From positions 1 through 64,000 of the forward strand of contig CBFIIQ010000008.1 of assembly GCA_965662685.1 (NCBI GenBank): 64,000 bases of DNA. The letters run 5' to 3'. The notes beneath the pieces are model-generated. The model saw only the letters and a program-made list of their open reading frames with translations, had not been told where the DNA came from and ran no database searches. A program made the translations under genes and the position numbers. Shown in pieces: positions 1-8,709 of the stretch; the stretch's first letter is position 1, and the number at the start of each line of letters is the position of its first letter. The DNA is from Eutrophocola sp965662685 (GTDB lineage Bacteria > Pseudomonadota > Gammaproteobacteria > Pseudomonadales > Pseudohongiellaceae).

Positions 1-554
1 GCATAGACATATACTGCCAGTTCACCGTCAGGGACCAGTATCCTGGAAAACTCTGCCATGGTTTTTTGTGGATCTTCGGTGTGATGTATCACCTGATCAC
101 AACTGACATAAGACACTGAATTATCTTTAATTCGCGTATCTGCGATATCCCCCTTAACAAAACACAAATTAGTTGTTGAAGCATAGTTTTTGGCAGCCAG
201 AAATGCAGCATCTGAATAATCCATACCAATAACCAGTGTCTGCGGACTAAGGTCTGCAAACCATTTAGCCTTATAGCCAAGTCCACAGCCAGCATCAAGA
301 ACAACTTCCTGGTTAACAAGAAATTCCTGGAGGACTTTTTCTGAAGAAAAACCATATAACTCCAGATACCATTCTTTCTGAAACTGGAAAAGTCGCTCTT
401 GACTGGCTAGTTCCTCCTCACTGTATTTTTCCCATTTATCACTAAATACAGAATTGGTTTGTAACTGATTACTGTCAGCGGATTCATCTGAAGTGATAAT
501 CACATTATTTCTTGTGGGGAAATCAGTCTTTAAAATGTCTTTTATGTCTATCAT
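1..554 (-). CDS. Class I SAM-dependent methyltransferase, 3' part outside the window
   Basis: An open frame of about 184 codons starts at ATG 554 (protein begins MIDIKDILKT) and runs off the left edge, so the C-terminus is missing. It contains the SAM-binding motif I LDAGCGLGYK (about residues 99-108), followed by VIGMDYSDAA (motif II) and VKGDIADTRIKDNSVSYVSC (motif III region), then a VIHHTEDP segment typical of the Methyltransf_11 fold. About 80 residues precede the domain. The substrate cannot be deduced; small-molecule, lipid or sugar methylation are all possible. It is divergent from the membrane glycosyltransferase-like gene at 836. The start was chosen because it is the first ATG of the frame; no strong Shine-Dalgarno is seen. 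Confidence 0.85.
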   Translation of the reverse strand, partial: MIDIKDILKTDFPTRNNVIITSDESADSNQLQTNSVFSDKWEKYSEEELASQERLFQFQKEWYLELYGFSSEKVLQEFLVNQEVVLDAGCGLGYKAKWFADLSPQTLVIGMDYSDAAFLAAKNYASTTNLCFVKGDIADTRIKDNSVSYVSCDQVIHHTEDPQKTMAEFSRILVPDGELAVYVY

Positions 555-835
555 TTCGCCGTTAATCGTTTTTCTTGCAACATAATGAACTTCTAACCTG
601 TTTTAAGAATATCGGGGAAATCAGGGGGCGTCCATTTATAATTAACGGATACCGGTAGTTATATTTATAGAGAAATTTTCTCTCCCATTAAACATGGGAA
701 ATAGACCTTAATAGCGATCTGGAAATACAAAAATTCAGGGAAGCAAGCAGAAGAATGACAGCTCTGCTAAACTGCTCAATTGATAACTATTACCTGATTA
801 TGCCAATCATAATCTGCCCTGCTGACTAACGTTCC
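555..835. other. Intergenic region between divergent genes
   Basis: About 280 bp, AT-rich, separating the divergent methyltransferase and multi-TM genes, so it must hold promoters for both. I see no RNA gene, no convincing coding frame and no clear repeat. Confidence 0.5.
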
Positions 836-2779
836 ATGTCCATAATTCTGTCAGACAACTTTTTCTCGCGTCGCCTGGTGTGTATTGGCATTATCCTGAC
901 TGCAATGTTGCTATGTTTTGCGACTGCCCTGGACAGCCTGTTTCTGTTTGACGATTTTCAGAATCTTGATGCATTAATACATATCCAGGGCGAATCTGTA
1001 TTCTCACCGGGATTTTGGGAATTCGTTCTTGGCGGTAATGCCGGTCCAACCGGCCGACCGGTCTCGCTCTTCACTTTTGCACTACAGGCAGATTCATGGC
1101 CCGATACTGCTGCCGCTTTTAAACGGGTAAATCTTGTCATTCATGGTCTCAATGCCTCATTGATTTACCTGATCTGCCTCCAGCTCTGCAATATCTTGAA
1201 GCTTCATGCATCTGATACCTGGAAGATTGCACTATTTACCAGTCTGATCTGGGCAATTCATCCAGTCCACTCAAGCGTTGTATTGTACGCAGTACAGCGA
1301 ATGGCCCTGCTGTCGAATTTCTTCATTTTGCTGGGTATATTCCTTTACCTGCACCTCAGACCAAACATCTGCGAAGAAAATCAGACCAAGCAACTCGCCT
1401 TGATGACACTTGTCATTGGTAGTACTGGTTTACTGGCATTATTCAGCAAGGAAAATGCTCCCTCCCTGTTTTTTTATCTATTTACCCTCGAATACACTTT
1501 GTTAAGAGACGCGAATTTGTCTGAACAGCGCAAGTTTCGGTTTTGGCGCTATCTAGTAATTTGGATTCCTGTAGTACTGACACTTCTTCTTCCTTTAATG
1601 TTTTGGTCAAAACTACAGGCGGATTTCGCTACTTACTACGATTATTCATTGCTGGATCGACTGATGACCCAAAGCAGAATTCTGTGGCAGTACATCGCCA
1701 TTATTGTTTTTCCGTCCACATCGGGTACCAGTCTTTTTCATGATATTAATGTATCCACAGGGCTTCTTAAGCCAATTTCTACGCTAATCTCAATAAGCGC
1801 CTGGCTGGGATTAATATTATTCGCAGTTTTCAGACCTGGTAAAAAGAGACTCTTTCTATTCGCTCTACTATGGTTTTTTGCAGGCCACATTATAGAGTCC
1901 AGCGTTTTGGCACTGGAACTATTCTTCAACCATCGCAATTACCTGGCTTTTCTCGGTTTCATTTTTACCGCTCTCTATTGCCTGATTGTGCTTGTGCCAC
2001 GTCACTTGTTATCTTCACGACTGAAAACAACAATTTGTCTGCTCTACTCTTTATTATTGATTACCCAGAGTTACGGGATCAGCAGTCTATGGCAGGATCC
2101 TCTGAGGCTATCTGAGAATTGGTATGTCGCAGACCCTGGTACAGCTCGCAATAGCGAATTTTATGCCATGAATCTTGCGCAAAGAGATTTTGATGGAATG
2201 CTTCAAGCAGCACAGCTTTATGAAGAAGGCTTTAATCGTGACGGATCCGATTACCGACTGCTCCTCAATCGTATGATTCTGAGTTGCTCTACCTCCCTCA
2301 TCCCCAGGCCAGATGATGGCACGATCATTCAGTCTCTTGAACAGATTAGCAAAGGTAATCGCGACCTGTTATCGCCATTACAACAACTTGTCACATTGAC
2401 CACTTCGAATACCTGTAATCTTTACTCAGCTGAACTTCTCTCCAACATGATTTACAGCATTATGGATAAAATGCCGAATCAATCCCGTGGATTGTATGAA
2501 TTTGAACTCGCCAGACTCAAAATTTATAACGCGGAAATCGAGCAAGCCATAACATTACTCCGGGCAGCTTATAACAATAGCGGTGATCCAGGCGCTCTAT
2601 TTATCCTTAGCCTGCAATTAATCAATGCAGGACGTTATCAGGAAGCGCTGGATAGCATTGATATAGGCATAGAGAGAATACAAAACTATAATAATATTCG
2701 AAGTGGTACTCGCGCATCCAAACTCGCTGTACTTTACCAAATGCGGCAAGATATATTAGGTTTTTTAGAGACAGAATAA
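836..2779 (+). CDS. Multi-TM GT-C/TMTC-like membrane protein with C-terminal TPR-like region
   Basis: 647 residues. The first TM helix (about 12-32) is followed by a periplasmic FLFDDFQNLD loop with a D39-D40 pair, which resembles the acidic catalytic loop of GT-C glycosyltransferases (PMT/TMTC type). Next come GRPVSLFTF and IWAIHPVHSSVVLYAVQRM, a pattern seen in TMTC-like proteins. Around ten hydrophobic segments reach to about residue 430. The last 200 residues are soluble, helical and TPR-like (for example LRAAYNNSGDPGALFILSLQ). I infer transfer of a sugar from a polyprenyl-linked donor to protein or surface glycan, but no substrate can be read from context. ATG at 836; the gene stands alone, with yacG 56 bp downstream. 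Confidence 0.65.
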   Translation: MSIILSDNFFSRRLVCIGIILTAMLLCFATALDSLFLFDDFQNLDALIHIQGESVFSPGFWEFVLGGNAGPTGRPVSLFTFALQADSWPDTAAAFKRVNLVIHGLNASLIYLICLQLCNILKLHASDTWKIALFTSLIWAIHPVHSSVVLYAVQRMALLSNFFILLGIFLYLHLRPNICEENQTKQLALMTLVIGSTGLLALFSKENAPSLFFYLFTLEYTLLRDANLSEQRKFRFWRYLVIWIPVVLTLLLPLMFWSKLQADFATYYDYSLLDRLMTQSRILWQYIAIIVFPSTSGTSLFHDINVSTGLLKPISTLISISAWLGLILFAVFRPGKKRLFLFALLWFFAGHIIESSVLALELFFNHRNYLAFLGFIFTALYCLIVLVPRHLLSSRLKTTICLLYSLLLITQSYGISSLWQDPLRLSENWYVADPGTARNSEFYAMNLAQRDFDGMLQAAQLYEEGFNRDGSDYRLLLNRMILSCSTSLIPRPDDGTIIQSLEQISKGNRDLLSPLQQLVTLTTSNTCNLYSAELLSNMIYSIMDKMPNQSRGLYEFELARLKIYNAEIEQAITLLRAAYNNSGDPGALFILSLQLINAGRYQEALDSIDIGIERIQNYNNIRSGTRASKLAVLYQMRQDILGFLETE

Positions 2780-2835
2780 GCTTTTTAAAGAGCTTACAAA
2801 CTAGCCAATTAACCAAAGAACAAAGATTACCGATA

Positions 2836-3066
2836 ATGACTCAGAAAAATTCAACCGGCGTTAAAACTGTAAACTGTCCAACCTGTCAAAAAATTGTTAA
2901 ATGGCAGGAAGAAAGTATTTTTCGCCCTTTCTGTTCAAAAAAATGTCAGCTGATAGATTTTGGCGAATGGGCCAATGAACGAAATGTTATCCCTGTTAAA
3001 GAGGGACCCGAGGATTTCAATCTGGATGACCTGGAGTTTAAAAACCCTACTGAAGGAGAGTTTTAA
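2836..3066 (+). CDS. yacG: DNA gyrase inhibitor YacG (zinc-ribbon protein)
   Basis: 76 residues with the YacG treble-clef zinc site: CPTC (15-18) and CSKKC (about 33-37), followed by the family signature LIDFGEWANER. YacG proteins bind one zinc ion and, in E. coli, interact with GyrB to inhibit DNA gyrase; that role is family knowledge. The acidic C-terminus (DDLEFKNPTEGEF) is usual. Its 3' end overlaps the convergent mutT stop region by 20 bp. The usual partners coaE and zapD are not in view. Confidence 0.93.
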   Translation: MTQKNSTGVKTVNCPTCQKIVKWQEESIFRPFCSKKCQLIDFGEWANERNVIPVKEGPEDFNLDDLEFKNPTEGEF

Positions 3067-3460
3067 CGGCGGCTAGAATAGCCTGATTAGCGGCAGGAAA
3101 TTCATGTCTGTCGAGATCATCAACTTCTATCCATTTGACCGGTTGCCCTTCACGACCAACAGCCGTTCCGGAAAACACATTCACATAGCAAACATCCAGT
3201 AATACCTGTTTATCCCCGTAATCATGGGATATTTTTAGTAAACTGGCACTTTCCCTGATACTGATATTTACTTCTTCCAGCAATTCACGTTTTAACGCTT
3301 CCTGTACTGATTCACCGGCTCCGACTTTGCCACCGGGAAATTCCCATAATCCTCCCTGATGCTGGGTTTCATGCCGACGCGCGATGAGAATTTTTCTGTC
3401 ACGATTAACAACAACACCTACCGCTACATGAACAACACTATTGCTTTTCTCGTTGGTCAT
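3047..3460 (-). CDS. mutT: 8-oxo-dGTP diphosphatase MutT (Nudix)
   Basis: About 137 residues from the ATG at 3460 (MTNEKSNSVV). A longer frame reaches 3526, but it would overlap argJ, and MutT family proteins start near VHVAVGVVVN. The Nudix box is complete: GGKVGAGE...REL.EEV, with G, E, R, E and E in canonical positions. The upstream IARRHETQHQGGLWEFPGG also fits MutT. The enzyme hydrolyses 8-oxo-dGTP to its monophosphate and prevents AT-to-CG transversions. It sits 16 nt downstream of argJ at the end of the secA-argJ-mutT run. The C-terminal thiamine-phosphate-synthase-like domain of some pseudomonad MutT proteins is absent. Confidence 0.93.
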   Translation of the reverse strand: MTNEKSNSVVHVAVGVVVNRDRKILIARRHETQHQGGLWEFPGGKVGAGESVQEALKRELLEEVNISIRESASLLKISHDYGDKQVLLDVCYVNVFSGTAVGREGQPVKWIEVDDLDRHEFPAANQAILAAVKTLLQ

Positions 3461-3476
3461 GTCTTTTAGGGTTACT

Positions 3477-4682
3477 TCAGGTCCGGTATTCGGCATTGAT
3501 CGTGACATAGTCATGGGAAAGATCACTGGTCCAGACAGTTTCAGAACAACTGCCCCGGCCCAACGTAATTCGTATGGTAATTTCTTCCTGCAACATTACC
3601 TTTTTACCTGCGGCTTCTGTATAGCTGGCAGCAACTGCACCATTCTCAACAATACAGACTTCATCCAGATAAATAGCGACTTTTTCTATATCCAGGTCTT
3701 CTATACCGGCACGTCCGGTGGCAGCTAGAATTCTTCCCCAGTTTGGATCCGAGGCAAACAGAGCTGTTTTTACCAATGGCGATTCTGCAACGGTATATGC
3801 TAAGCGTAGACACTCTTCCTGATTAGCGCCTTCTTCTATGCGGATTGTGACAAATTTTGTGGCACCTTCAGCATCCCTGACCAGGCCATGAGCCAGATCA
3901 AGAAACACAGTGTTCAGAGCAGTCATAAATTCAGCATTACTCTCATCAATCTGAACTTCGCTTGCTCCGGATGCCACAAGCATGCAACTGTCATTGGTGG
4001 AGGTATCACTGTCCACAGTAATTCTGTTAAAAGAATTATTTACCACACCATCAAGTATCGCTCGGAGCTGCCTGTCTTCTATTTTGGCATCAGTGAAAAC
4101 AAAGGCCAGCATGGTAGCCATATTGGGCTTTATCATTCCGGCCCCTTTAGCAATACCGGTAATGGTTACTGTCTTGCCGTCTATTTCAAGCTGAACCGAG
4201 GCTGCCTTGGGTCGGGTATCCGTGGTCATTATGCCTTTAGCACAGTCAGTCCACTTGTCTTCATACAACCGGGAAAGCGCCTCAGGCAGTACATCGGTGA
4301 TTTTTTCAACGGGAAGCTGTTCACCAATCACGCCTGTAGAAAATGGCAGAATAGTATTTACTGGCAAGGATTTCAGCTCAGCAATTTCAAGACATACCCT
4401 GCGCGCGTTTTCCATACCGGTATTGCCAGTACCCGCATTGGCATTTCCAGTATTGATGACAAAATAATGAGGATGCGTAACGGAGAGATGTTGTTTACAA
4501 AGGGTAACTGGTGCTGCACAAAACGCATTGCGGGTAAATGACCCGGCAACAGACGCTGCATCACCCAGAGAAAATACCACACAGTCCAAGCGACCAGGTT
4601 TCTTGATACCGGCAGAAACCGCTGCCATGGTAATTCCTGGCACCGGATGTAAAACACCTAAATCACCATTTCCCACTGCCAT
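3477..4682 (-). CDS. argJ: Bifunctional glutamate N-acetyltransferase / ornithine acetyltransferase ArgJ
   Basis: 401 residues, normal family length. ArgJ is made as one chain that cleaves itself before a conserved threonine; here the motif is KPNMATMLAF, with the break expected at A189-T190, giving alpha and beta subunits. It transfers acetyl from N-acetylornithine to glutamate, recycling the acetyl group in arginine biosynthesis, in the cytoplasm. Other family blocks are FVINTGNANAGTG and, near the C-terminus, DPNWGRILAATGRAG. ATG 4682 gives the usual MAVGNGDLGVLHPV N-terminus. It lies 82 bp downstream of secA. Confidence 0.96.
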   Translation of the reverse strand: MAVGNGDLGVLHPVPGITMAAVSAGIKKPGRLDCVVFSLGDAASVAGSFTRNAFCAAPVTLCKQHLSVTHPHYFVINTGNANAGTGNTGMENARRVCLEIAELKSLPVNTILPFSTGVIGEQLPVEKITDVLPEALSRLYEDKWTDCAKGIMTTDTRPKAASVQLEIDGKTVTITGIAKGAGMIKPNMATMLAFVFTDAKIEDRQLRAILDGVVNNSFNRITVDSDTSTNDSCMLVASGASEVQIDESNAEFMTALNTVFLDLAHGLVRDAEGATKFVTIRIEEGANQEECLRLAYTVAESPLVKTALFASDPNWGRILAATGRAGIEDLDIEKVAIYLDEVCIVENGAVAASYTEAAGKKVMLQEEITIRITLGRGSCSETVWTSDLSHDYVTINAEYRT

Positions 4683-4764
4683 AATATTTTCCTACATCCT
4701 TCTCAGCTAGCCAGTTCGGAAACGTTGTTCAGTCCACTTTTTTCTGACTGGCAGGCAAACACTG

Positions 4765-7527
4765 CTAGCCCAGCTTGCCATGGCATTGCTTGAATTTTTT
4801 CCCGGAACCACAGGGGCAGGGTTCATTACGGCCTACTTTCTGACCTTCCCGGGTATATGGGGTTTGCTGCTGTGCTTCTGCTGCCTGTGCGTTCCCTCCC
4901 TCTGCATTGTCAGCATTATCTGCTGCCATTGCCGTTGCATTCTGATGCACGAGGTTGGTTCTTTCCTTTTGCTGTTCCTGGATTCGCTTGCGCTCTATGG
5001 CATCAGCAGATTCATCCTGCTTTATCTGCACCAGGCTGAGAAACTTGACCACTTCATGCTGCAGATTATTCAGCAGTTCTTCGAACAAGGCATAGGCTTC
5101 ACGCTTGTATTCCTGTTTTGGATTTTTACCACCATAACCGCGCAGACCAATACCCTGTCGCAGACTATCCATTTGACTCAGATGTTCTTTCCAGAGTGTA
5201 TCGAGAATCTGCAGGGTAATCTGCTTCTCGAACATGCGCATGTTTTCCCCGACCAACGCGCATTTGTCGTTATAGCTTTTCACCACTTCTTCCAGAATTC
5301 TGGAACGCAGGGACTCCTCATAAAGTGTATTGTCCTCGTCCAACCATTGCTGGACCGGCAGCTTGATACCGAACTCCCCTTCCAGAGATTGTTCGAGGCC
5401 GGCAATATCCCACTGCTCTTCCAGACTTTGTGGCGGTATGTACAGACTGATATGCTCCTGAACCACGCCTTCACGCATACTTTCAATGACATCACTGATG
5501 TCATCGATTTCCATCAATTCATTACGTCGCTGATAAATAATCTGGCGCTGATCATTAGCCACATCATCGTATTCCAGCAACTGTTTACGTATATCAAAGT
5601 TTCTGCCTTCAACCTTGCGCTGGGCTTTTTCAATAGAGTTGGTAACCATCTTATGCTCAATAGCTTCCCCTTCCCCCATCCCAAGTCTGCGCATGAGAGC
5701 ACCTACTTTGTCCGATGCAAATATCCTCATCAGATTATCTTCCAGCGACAAATAGAAACGAGAGTAGCCAGGATCACCCTGACGGCCCGCACGACCTCGC
5801 AACTGATTATCTATGCGACGTGATTCATGTCTTTCCGTACCAATAATATGCAGACCACCAGCCTCAATTACCTGGTCATGTCGCTTCTGCCAATCAGTTT
5901 TGATTTTTTCAATCTGTTCAGGTGTTGCATCTGTTAGTGCAGCTACTTCTGATTCCCAACGCCCCCCCAATACGATATCAGTTCCACGACCAGCCATGTT
6001 GGTTGCGATGGTAACCGTTCCGGGGCGTCCTGCTTCGGCAATGATTTGCGCTTCTTTTTCATGATATTTAGCGTTGAGTACAGCGTGTTGAATTTTTTCC
6101 TTATTGAGATACTTGGACAGAATTTCACTGGTCTCGATACTTGCCGTACCCACCAGTATTGGCGCACCCTTGTCACGAAATTCAATAATATCCTCGACGA
6201 TGGCTTTGTGTTTTTCGGCAGTTGTCAGGTAAATCAGGTCATTGGCATCATCACGTATCATCGGTTTATTTGTCGGAATCACTACAACATCCAGACCATA
6301 GATCTGATGAAATTCAAACGCTTCCGTGTCAGCGGTTCCGGTCATCCCGGAGAGTTTTTCATAGAGACGGAAATAATTCTGGAAAGTCGTGGAAGCCAAA
6401 GTCTGGCTTTCATTCTGAATAGGCACTCCTTCCTTGGCTTCGATTGCCTGATGCAATCCTTCTGACAGTCGTCTACCAGGCATGGTGCGACCGGTGTGCT
6501 CGTCGATCAGGACAATCTGTTGTTCCTGAACGATATACTCAACTTCCTTATGGAAAAGATAATTGGCTCTCAAGGCTGACTGTAACTGATGCAAAAGTGT
6601 CAGATTGGTAGCGGAATAGAGATTCTCTCCTTCTTCCAGCAAGCCCCGACTCACCATCAGGTCTTCGACTTTTTCATGGCCTGGATCGGTTAATTCAACC
6701 TGACGGCTCTTCTCATCAACGATGAAGTCTCCATCCGGAGGAACATCATCTTCCAAACGGCGTTCAATCATGTTTTTTTCAGGTACCTTGTCGACTTGCT
6801 TCAACAAAGGCACCAGGGCGTTGATTTCCATATAACGCTTGGACGAATTTTCAACGGCACCGGAAATAATCAGTGGTGTTCTGGCTTCATCAATAAGAAT
6901 TGAATCGACTTCATCGACAATGGCATAGGAGAGCGGACGCTGGAATCTGTCCTCTAGTCGGAACGCCATATTATCGCGCAGGTAATCGAAGCCAAATTCA
7001 TTATTGGTACCATAGGTAATATCAGCCTGATAAGCCCCGCGTTTTTCCTCGGGGGATTGATTAGGGACGACAACACCTACCGTCAGTCCGAGGAACTCAT
7101 ACAGCGGTTGCATCCAGCCTGCATCACGACGAGCCAGGTATTCATTGACTGTTACCAGATGCACACCACGCCCGGTCAGGCCACCCAGATAAGCTGGCAA
7201 GGTTGCAACCAGCGTTTTGCCTTCACCAGTGCGCATCTCGGCAATCTTGCCATTAAACAGCACCATGCCGCCGATCATCTGCACATCAAAATGCCGCATG
7301 CCCATAGCACGCACACCGGCTTCCCGAACTACCGCAAAGGCTTCAGGCAGCATTTTTTCCAGGCTTTCACCCTGCTCAAAACGCTCTCTGAATTCAATGG
7401 TTTTAGCCTTCAACGCGTCATCGGATAATGCCTGCATATCACTTTCAAAGGCATTAATACGATCAACCACTTTTGACAGTTTTTTAATTTCTCTCTGGTT
7501 TTTACTTCCAAATATTTTAGTGAGCAT
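4765..7527 (-). CDS. secA: Preprotein translocase ATPase SecA
   Basis: 920 residues. The Walker A region is MRTGEGKTLVATLPAYL (about 102-118), the DEAD-like Walker B is VDEVDSILIDEART, and the second motor domain contains TNMAGRGTDIVLGG and LRGRAGRQGDPG. The C-terminus is a glutamine-rich linker followed by the zinc and SecB-binding tail EPCPCGSGKKFKQCHG. SecA pushes unfolded preproteins through SecYEG with ATP. The zinc tail implies SecB-type targeting, although secB is not in the window. Gene order lpxC-M23-secA-argJ is as I recall for Pseudomonas relatives. No SecM-like arrest peptide is apparent in the 114 bp upstream. Confidence 0.98.
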   Translation of the reverse strand: MLTKIFGSKNQREIKKLSKVVDRINAFESDMQALSDDALKAKTIEFRERFEQGESLEKMLPEAFAVVREAGVRAMGMRHFDVQMIGGMVLFNGKIAEMRTGEGKTLVATLPAYLGGLTGRGVHLVTVNEYLARRDAGWMQPLYEFLGLTVGVVVPNQSPEEKRGAYQADITYGTNNEFGFDYLRDNMAFRLEDRFQRPLSYAIVDEVDSILIDEARTPLIISGAVENSSKRYMEINALVPLLKQVDKVPEKNMIERRLEDDVPPDGDFIVDEKSRQVELTDPGHEKVEDLMVSRGLLEEGENLYSATNLTLLHQLQSALRANYLFHKEVEYIVQEQQIVLIDEHTGRTMPGRRLSEGLHQAIEAKEGVPIQNESQTLASTTFQNYFRLYEKLSGMTGTADTEAFEFHQIYGLDVVVIPTNKPMIRDDANDLIYLTTAEKHKAIVEDIIEFRDKGAPILVGTASIETSEILSKYLNKEKIQHAVLNAKYHEKEAQIIAEAGRPGTVTIATNMAGRGTDIVLGGRWESEVAALTDATPEQIEKIKTDWQKRHDQVIEAGGLHIIGTERHESRRIDNQLRGRAGRQGDPGYSRFYLSLEDNLMRIFASDKVGALMRRLGMGEGEAIEHKMVTNSIEKAQRKVEGRNFDIRKQLLEYDDVANDQRQIIYQRRNELMEIDDISDVIESMREGVVQEHISLYIPPQSLEEQWDIAGLEQSLEGEFGIKLPVQQWLDEDNTLYEESLRSRILEEVVKSYNDKCALVGENMRMFEKQITLQILDTLWKEHLSQMDSLRQGIGLRGYGGKNPKQEYKREAYALFEELLNNLQHEVVKFLSLVQIKQDESADAIERKRIQEQQKERTNLVHQNATAMAADNADNAEGGNAQAAEAQQQTPYTREGQKVGRNEPCPCGSGKKFKQCHGKLG

Positions 7528-7641
7528 AGGTCGAAATCTTAGATAGTGTGTTCAGAAACCGGGTACTCAATATACCCAACCACCCTTATGGCGCTAGTTG
7601 TTAATGACAGGTGCCAGAGGGAACAGAATTATGCGGAGGAA

Positions 7642-8571
7642 TTAGCGGCTGGTGCGATGAACGTAGGAGGCGGGATCGACAACACGGCCATTTTTATGGA
7701 CTTCAAAATGGACATGGGGACCAGTAGAACGGCCTGAATTACCAGACAGGGCAACTACCTGACCTTTCTTGACTATATCACCAGGCTTAACTAGCAGTTT
7801 TTCGTCATGGGCATAAAGCGTTTCATAACCATTACCATGGTTAATCTTGACCATATTGCCATATCCCTGCTTTTCACCGGAATAGGTAACAACACCCGAA
7901 GCCACAGCCTGAACATCGACGCCAGTACGACCAGTGGCAAAATCAATGCCCTGGTGCCAGGCCTGTTTCCCGGTGAAGGGATCAATACGACGTCCATAGG
8001 GTGAGGAAATCCAGCCTTTGCTGATTGGACGGCCGGATAGGTAGGTATTGGACTGAATCAGTTGCTCGGAAAGGATGGAGTCAAGCAGTTCAAGTTGTTG
8101 TTGTTTATCCTCGATTTCCCGAGTCAGCTCATCAAGATTGCTCAAAAAATCGGGTACTTCAACAGAAACAGCATTGTCATCGGAAGGACCGCCCACCGCA
8201 GGTGCCTGGGTGAAATCGAATTCACCATCATCGAGGTTGGAAATATCGGTAAGTCGCTGCCCCAGAGCATCGAGGCGCAGTAATCTGGCCTGCAGATTGG
8301 CCATTCTCAAGGTTAGCGCTTCCAGTTGCGCCAGCGTTTCCTGTCGAATCTGTTCAATATCAGCTTTCTGGGATTGCAGGTCATCCATCCAGGACTGAGT
8401 TGCTTCATCCTTGTAGAAGTCGGCATTACGCAGGGCAGATAAATGAAAGCCGTAGTATCCAAGTAAAACCGGGACTCCAAGCATGCAAACGGACAAGGCA
8501 ACCCTGGCCCATCCTTTCAAGACCAGAGATTTGGTCTCACCATGCTTTTGATCGACAATGATTATTTTCAT
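7642..8571 (-). CDS. Membrane-anchored M23 (LytM) family peptidase
   Basis: 309 residues: a short cytoplasmic N-terminus, one TM helix (about 24-46), a coiled coil with repeated leucines (about 58-175), then a C-terminal LytM/peptidase M23 domain. The catalytic zinc motifs look intact: HQGIDFA (HxxxD) and HVHFEVH (HxH), with the family block SGNSGRSTGPH. It is probably a periplasmic endopeptidase or an amidase activator acting on peptidoglycan during growth or division; an intact zinc site favours enzymatic activity over the degenerate EnvC/NlpD type. It lies between lpxC and secA, a site occupied by an M23-type gene in related genomes as far as I recall. Confidence 0.9.
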   Translation of the reverse strand: MKIIIVDQKHGETKSLVLKGWARVALSVCMLGVPVLLGYYGFHLSALRNADFYKDEATQSWMDDLQSQKADIEQIRQETLAQLEALTLRMANLQARLLRLDALGQRLTDISNLDDGEFDFTQAPAVGGPSDDNAVSVEVPDFLSNLDELTREIEDKQQQLELLDSILSEQLIQSNTYLSGRPISKGWISSPYGRRIDPFTGKQAWHQGIDFATGRTGVDVQAVASGVVTYSGEKQGYGNMVKINHGNGYETLYAHDEKLLVKPGDIVKKGQVVALSGNSGRSTGPHVHFEVHKNGRVVDPASYVHRTSR

Positions 8572-8709
8572 ACTTTGAACAATATGGATAATTTCTATAT
8601 ATATTAGAAGGTTACAACTGCTTAAAGGATTCCGCGTACTGCATCCAGAACATTACTGGCATCGAAAAAAGCAGTCTGGATATTAATTCAGGAACGGATT
8701 AGACCATAT

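Noticed and set aside
89..355. Minus-strand 88-codon frame at the left edge
   Set aside because: It is out of frame with a coherent methyltransferase reading of the same strand, which contains clear SAM motifs and extends to the window edge.
3888..4541. Long plus-strand frames antisense to argJ
   Set aside because: Shadow frames of argJ with no RBS and no similarity.
4780..5823. Plus-strand frame of 347 codons antisense to secA
   Set aside because: Shadow of secA; the translation has no domain and high hydrophobicity artefacts.
7546..7737. Plus-strand 63-codon frame between secA and the M23 gene
   Set aside because: It overlaps the end of the M23 gene antisense and has no recognisable domain.
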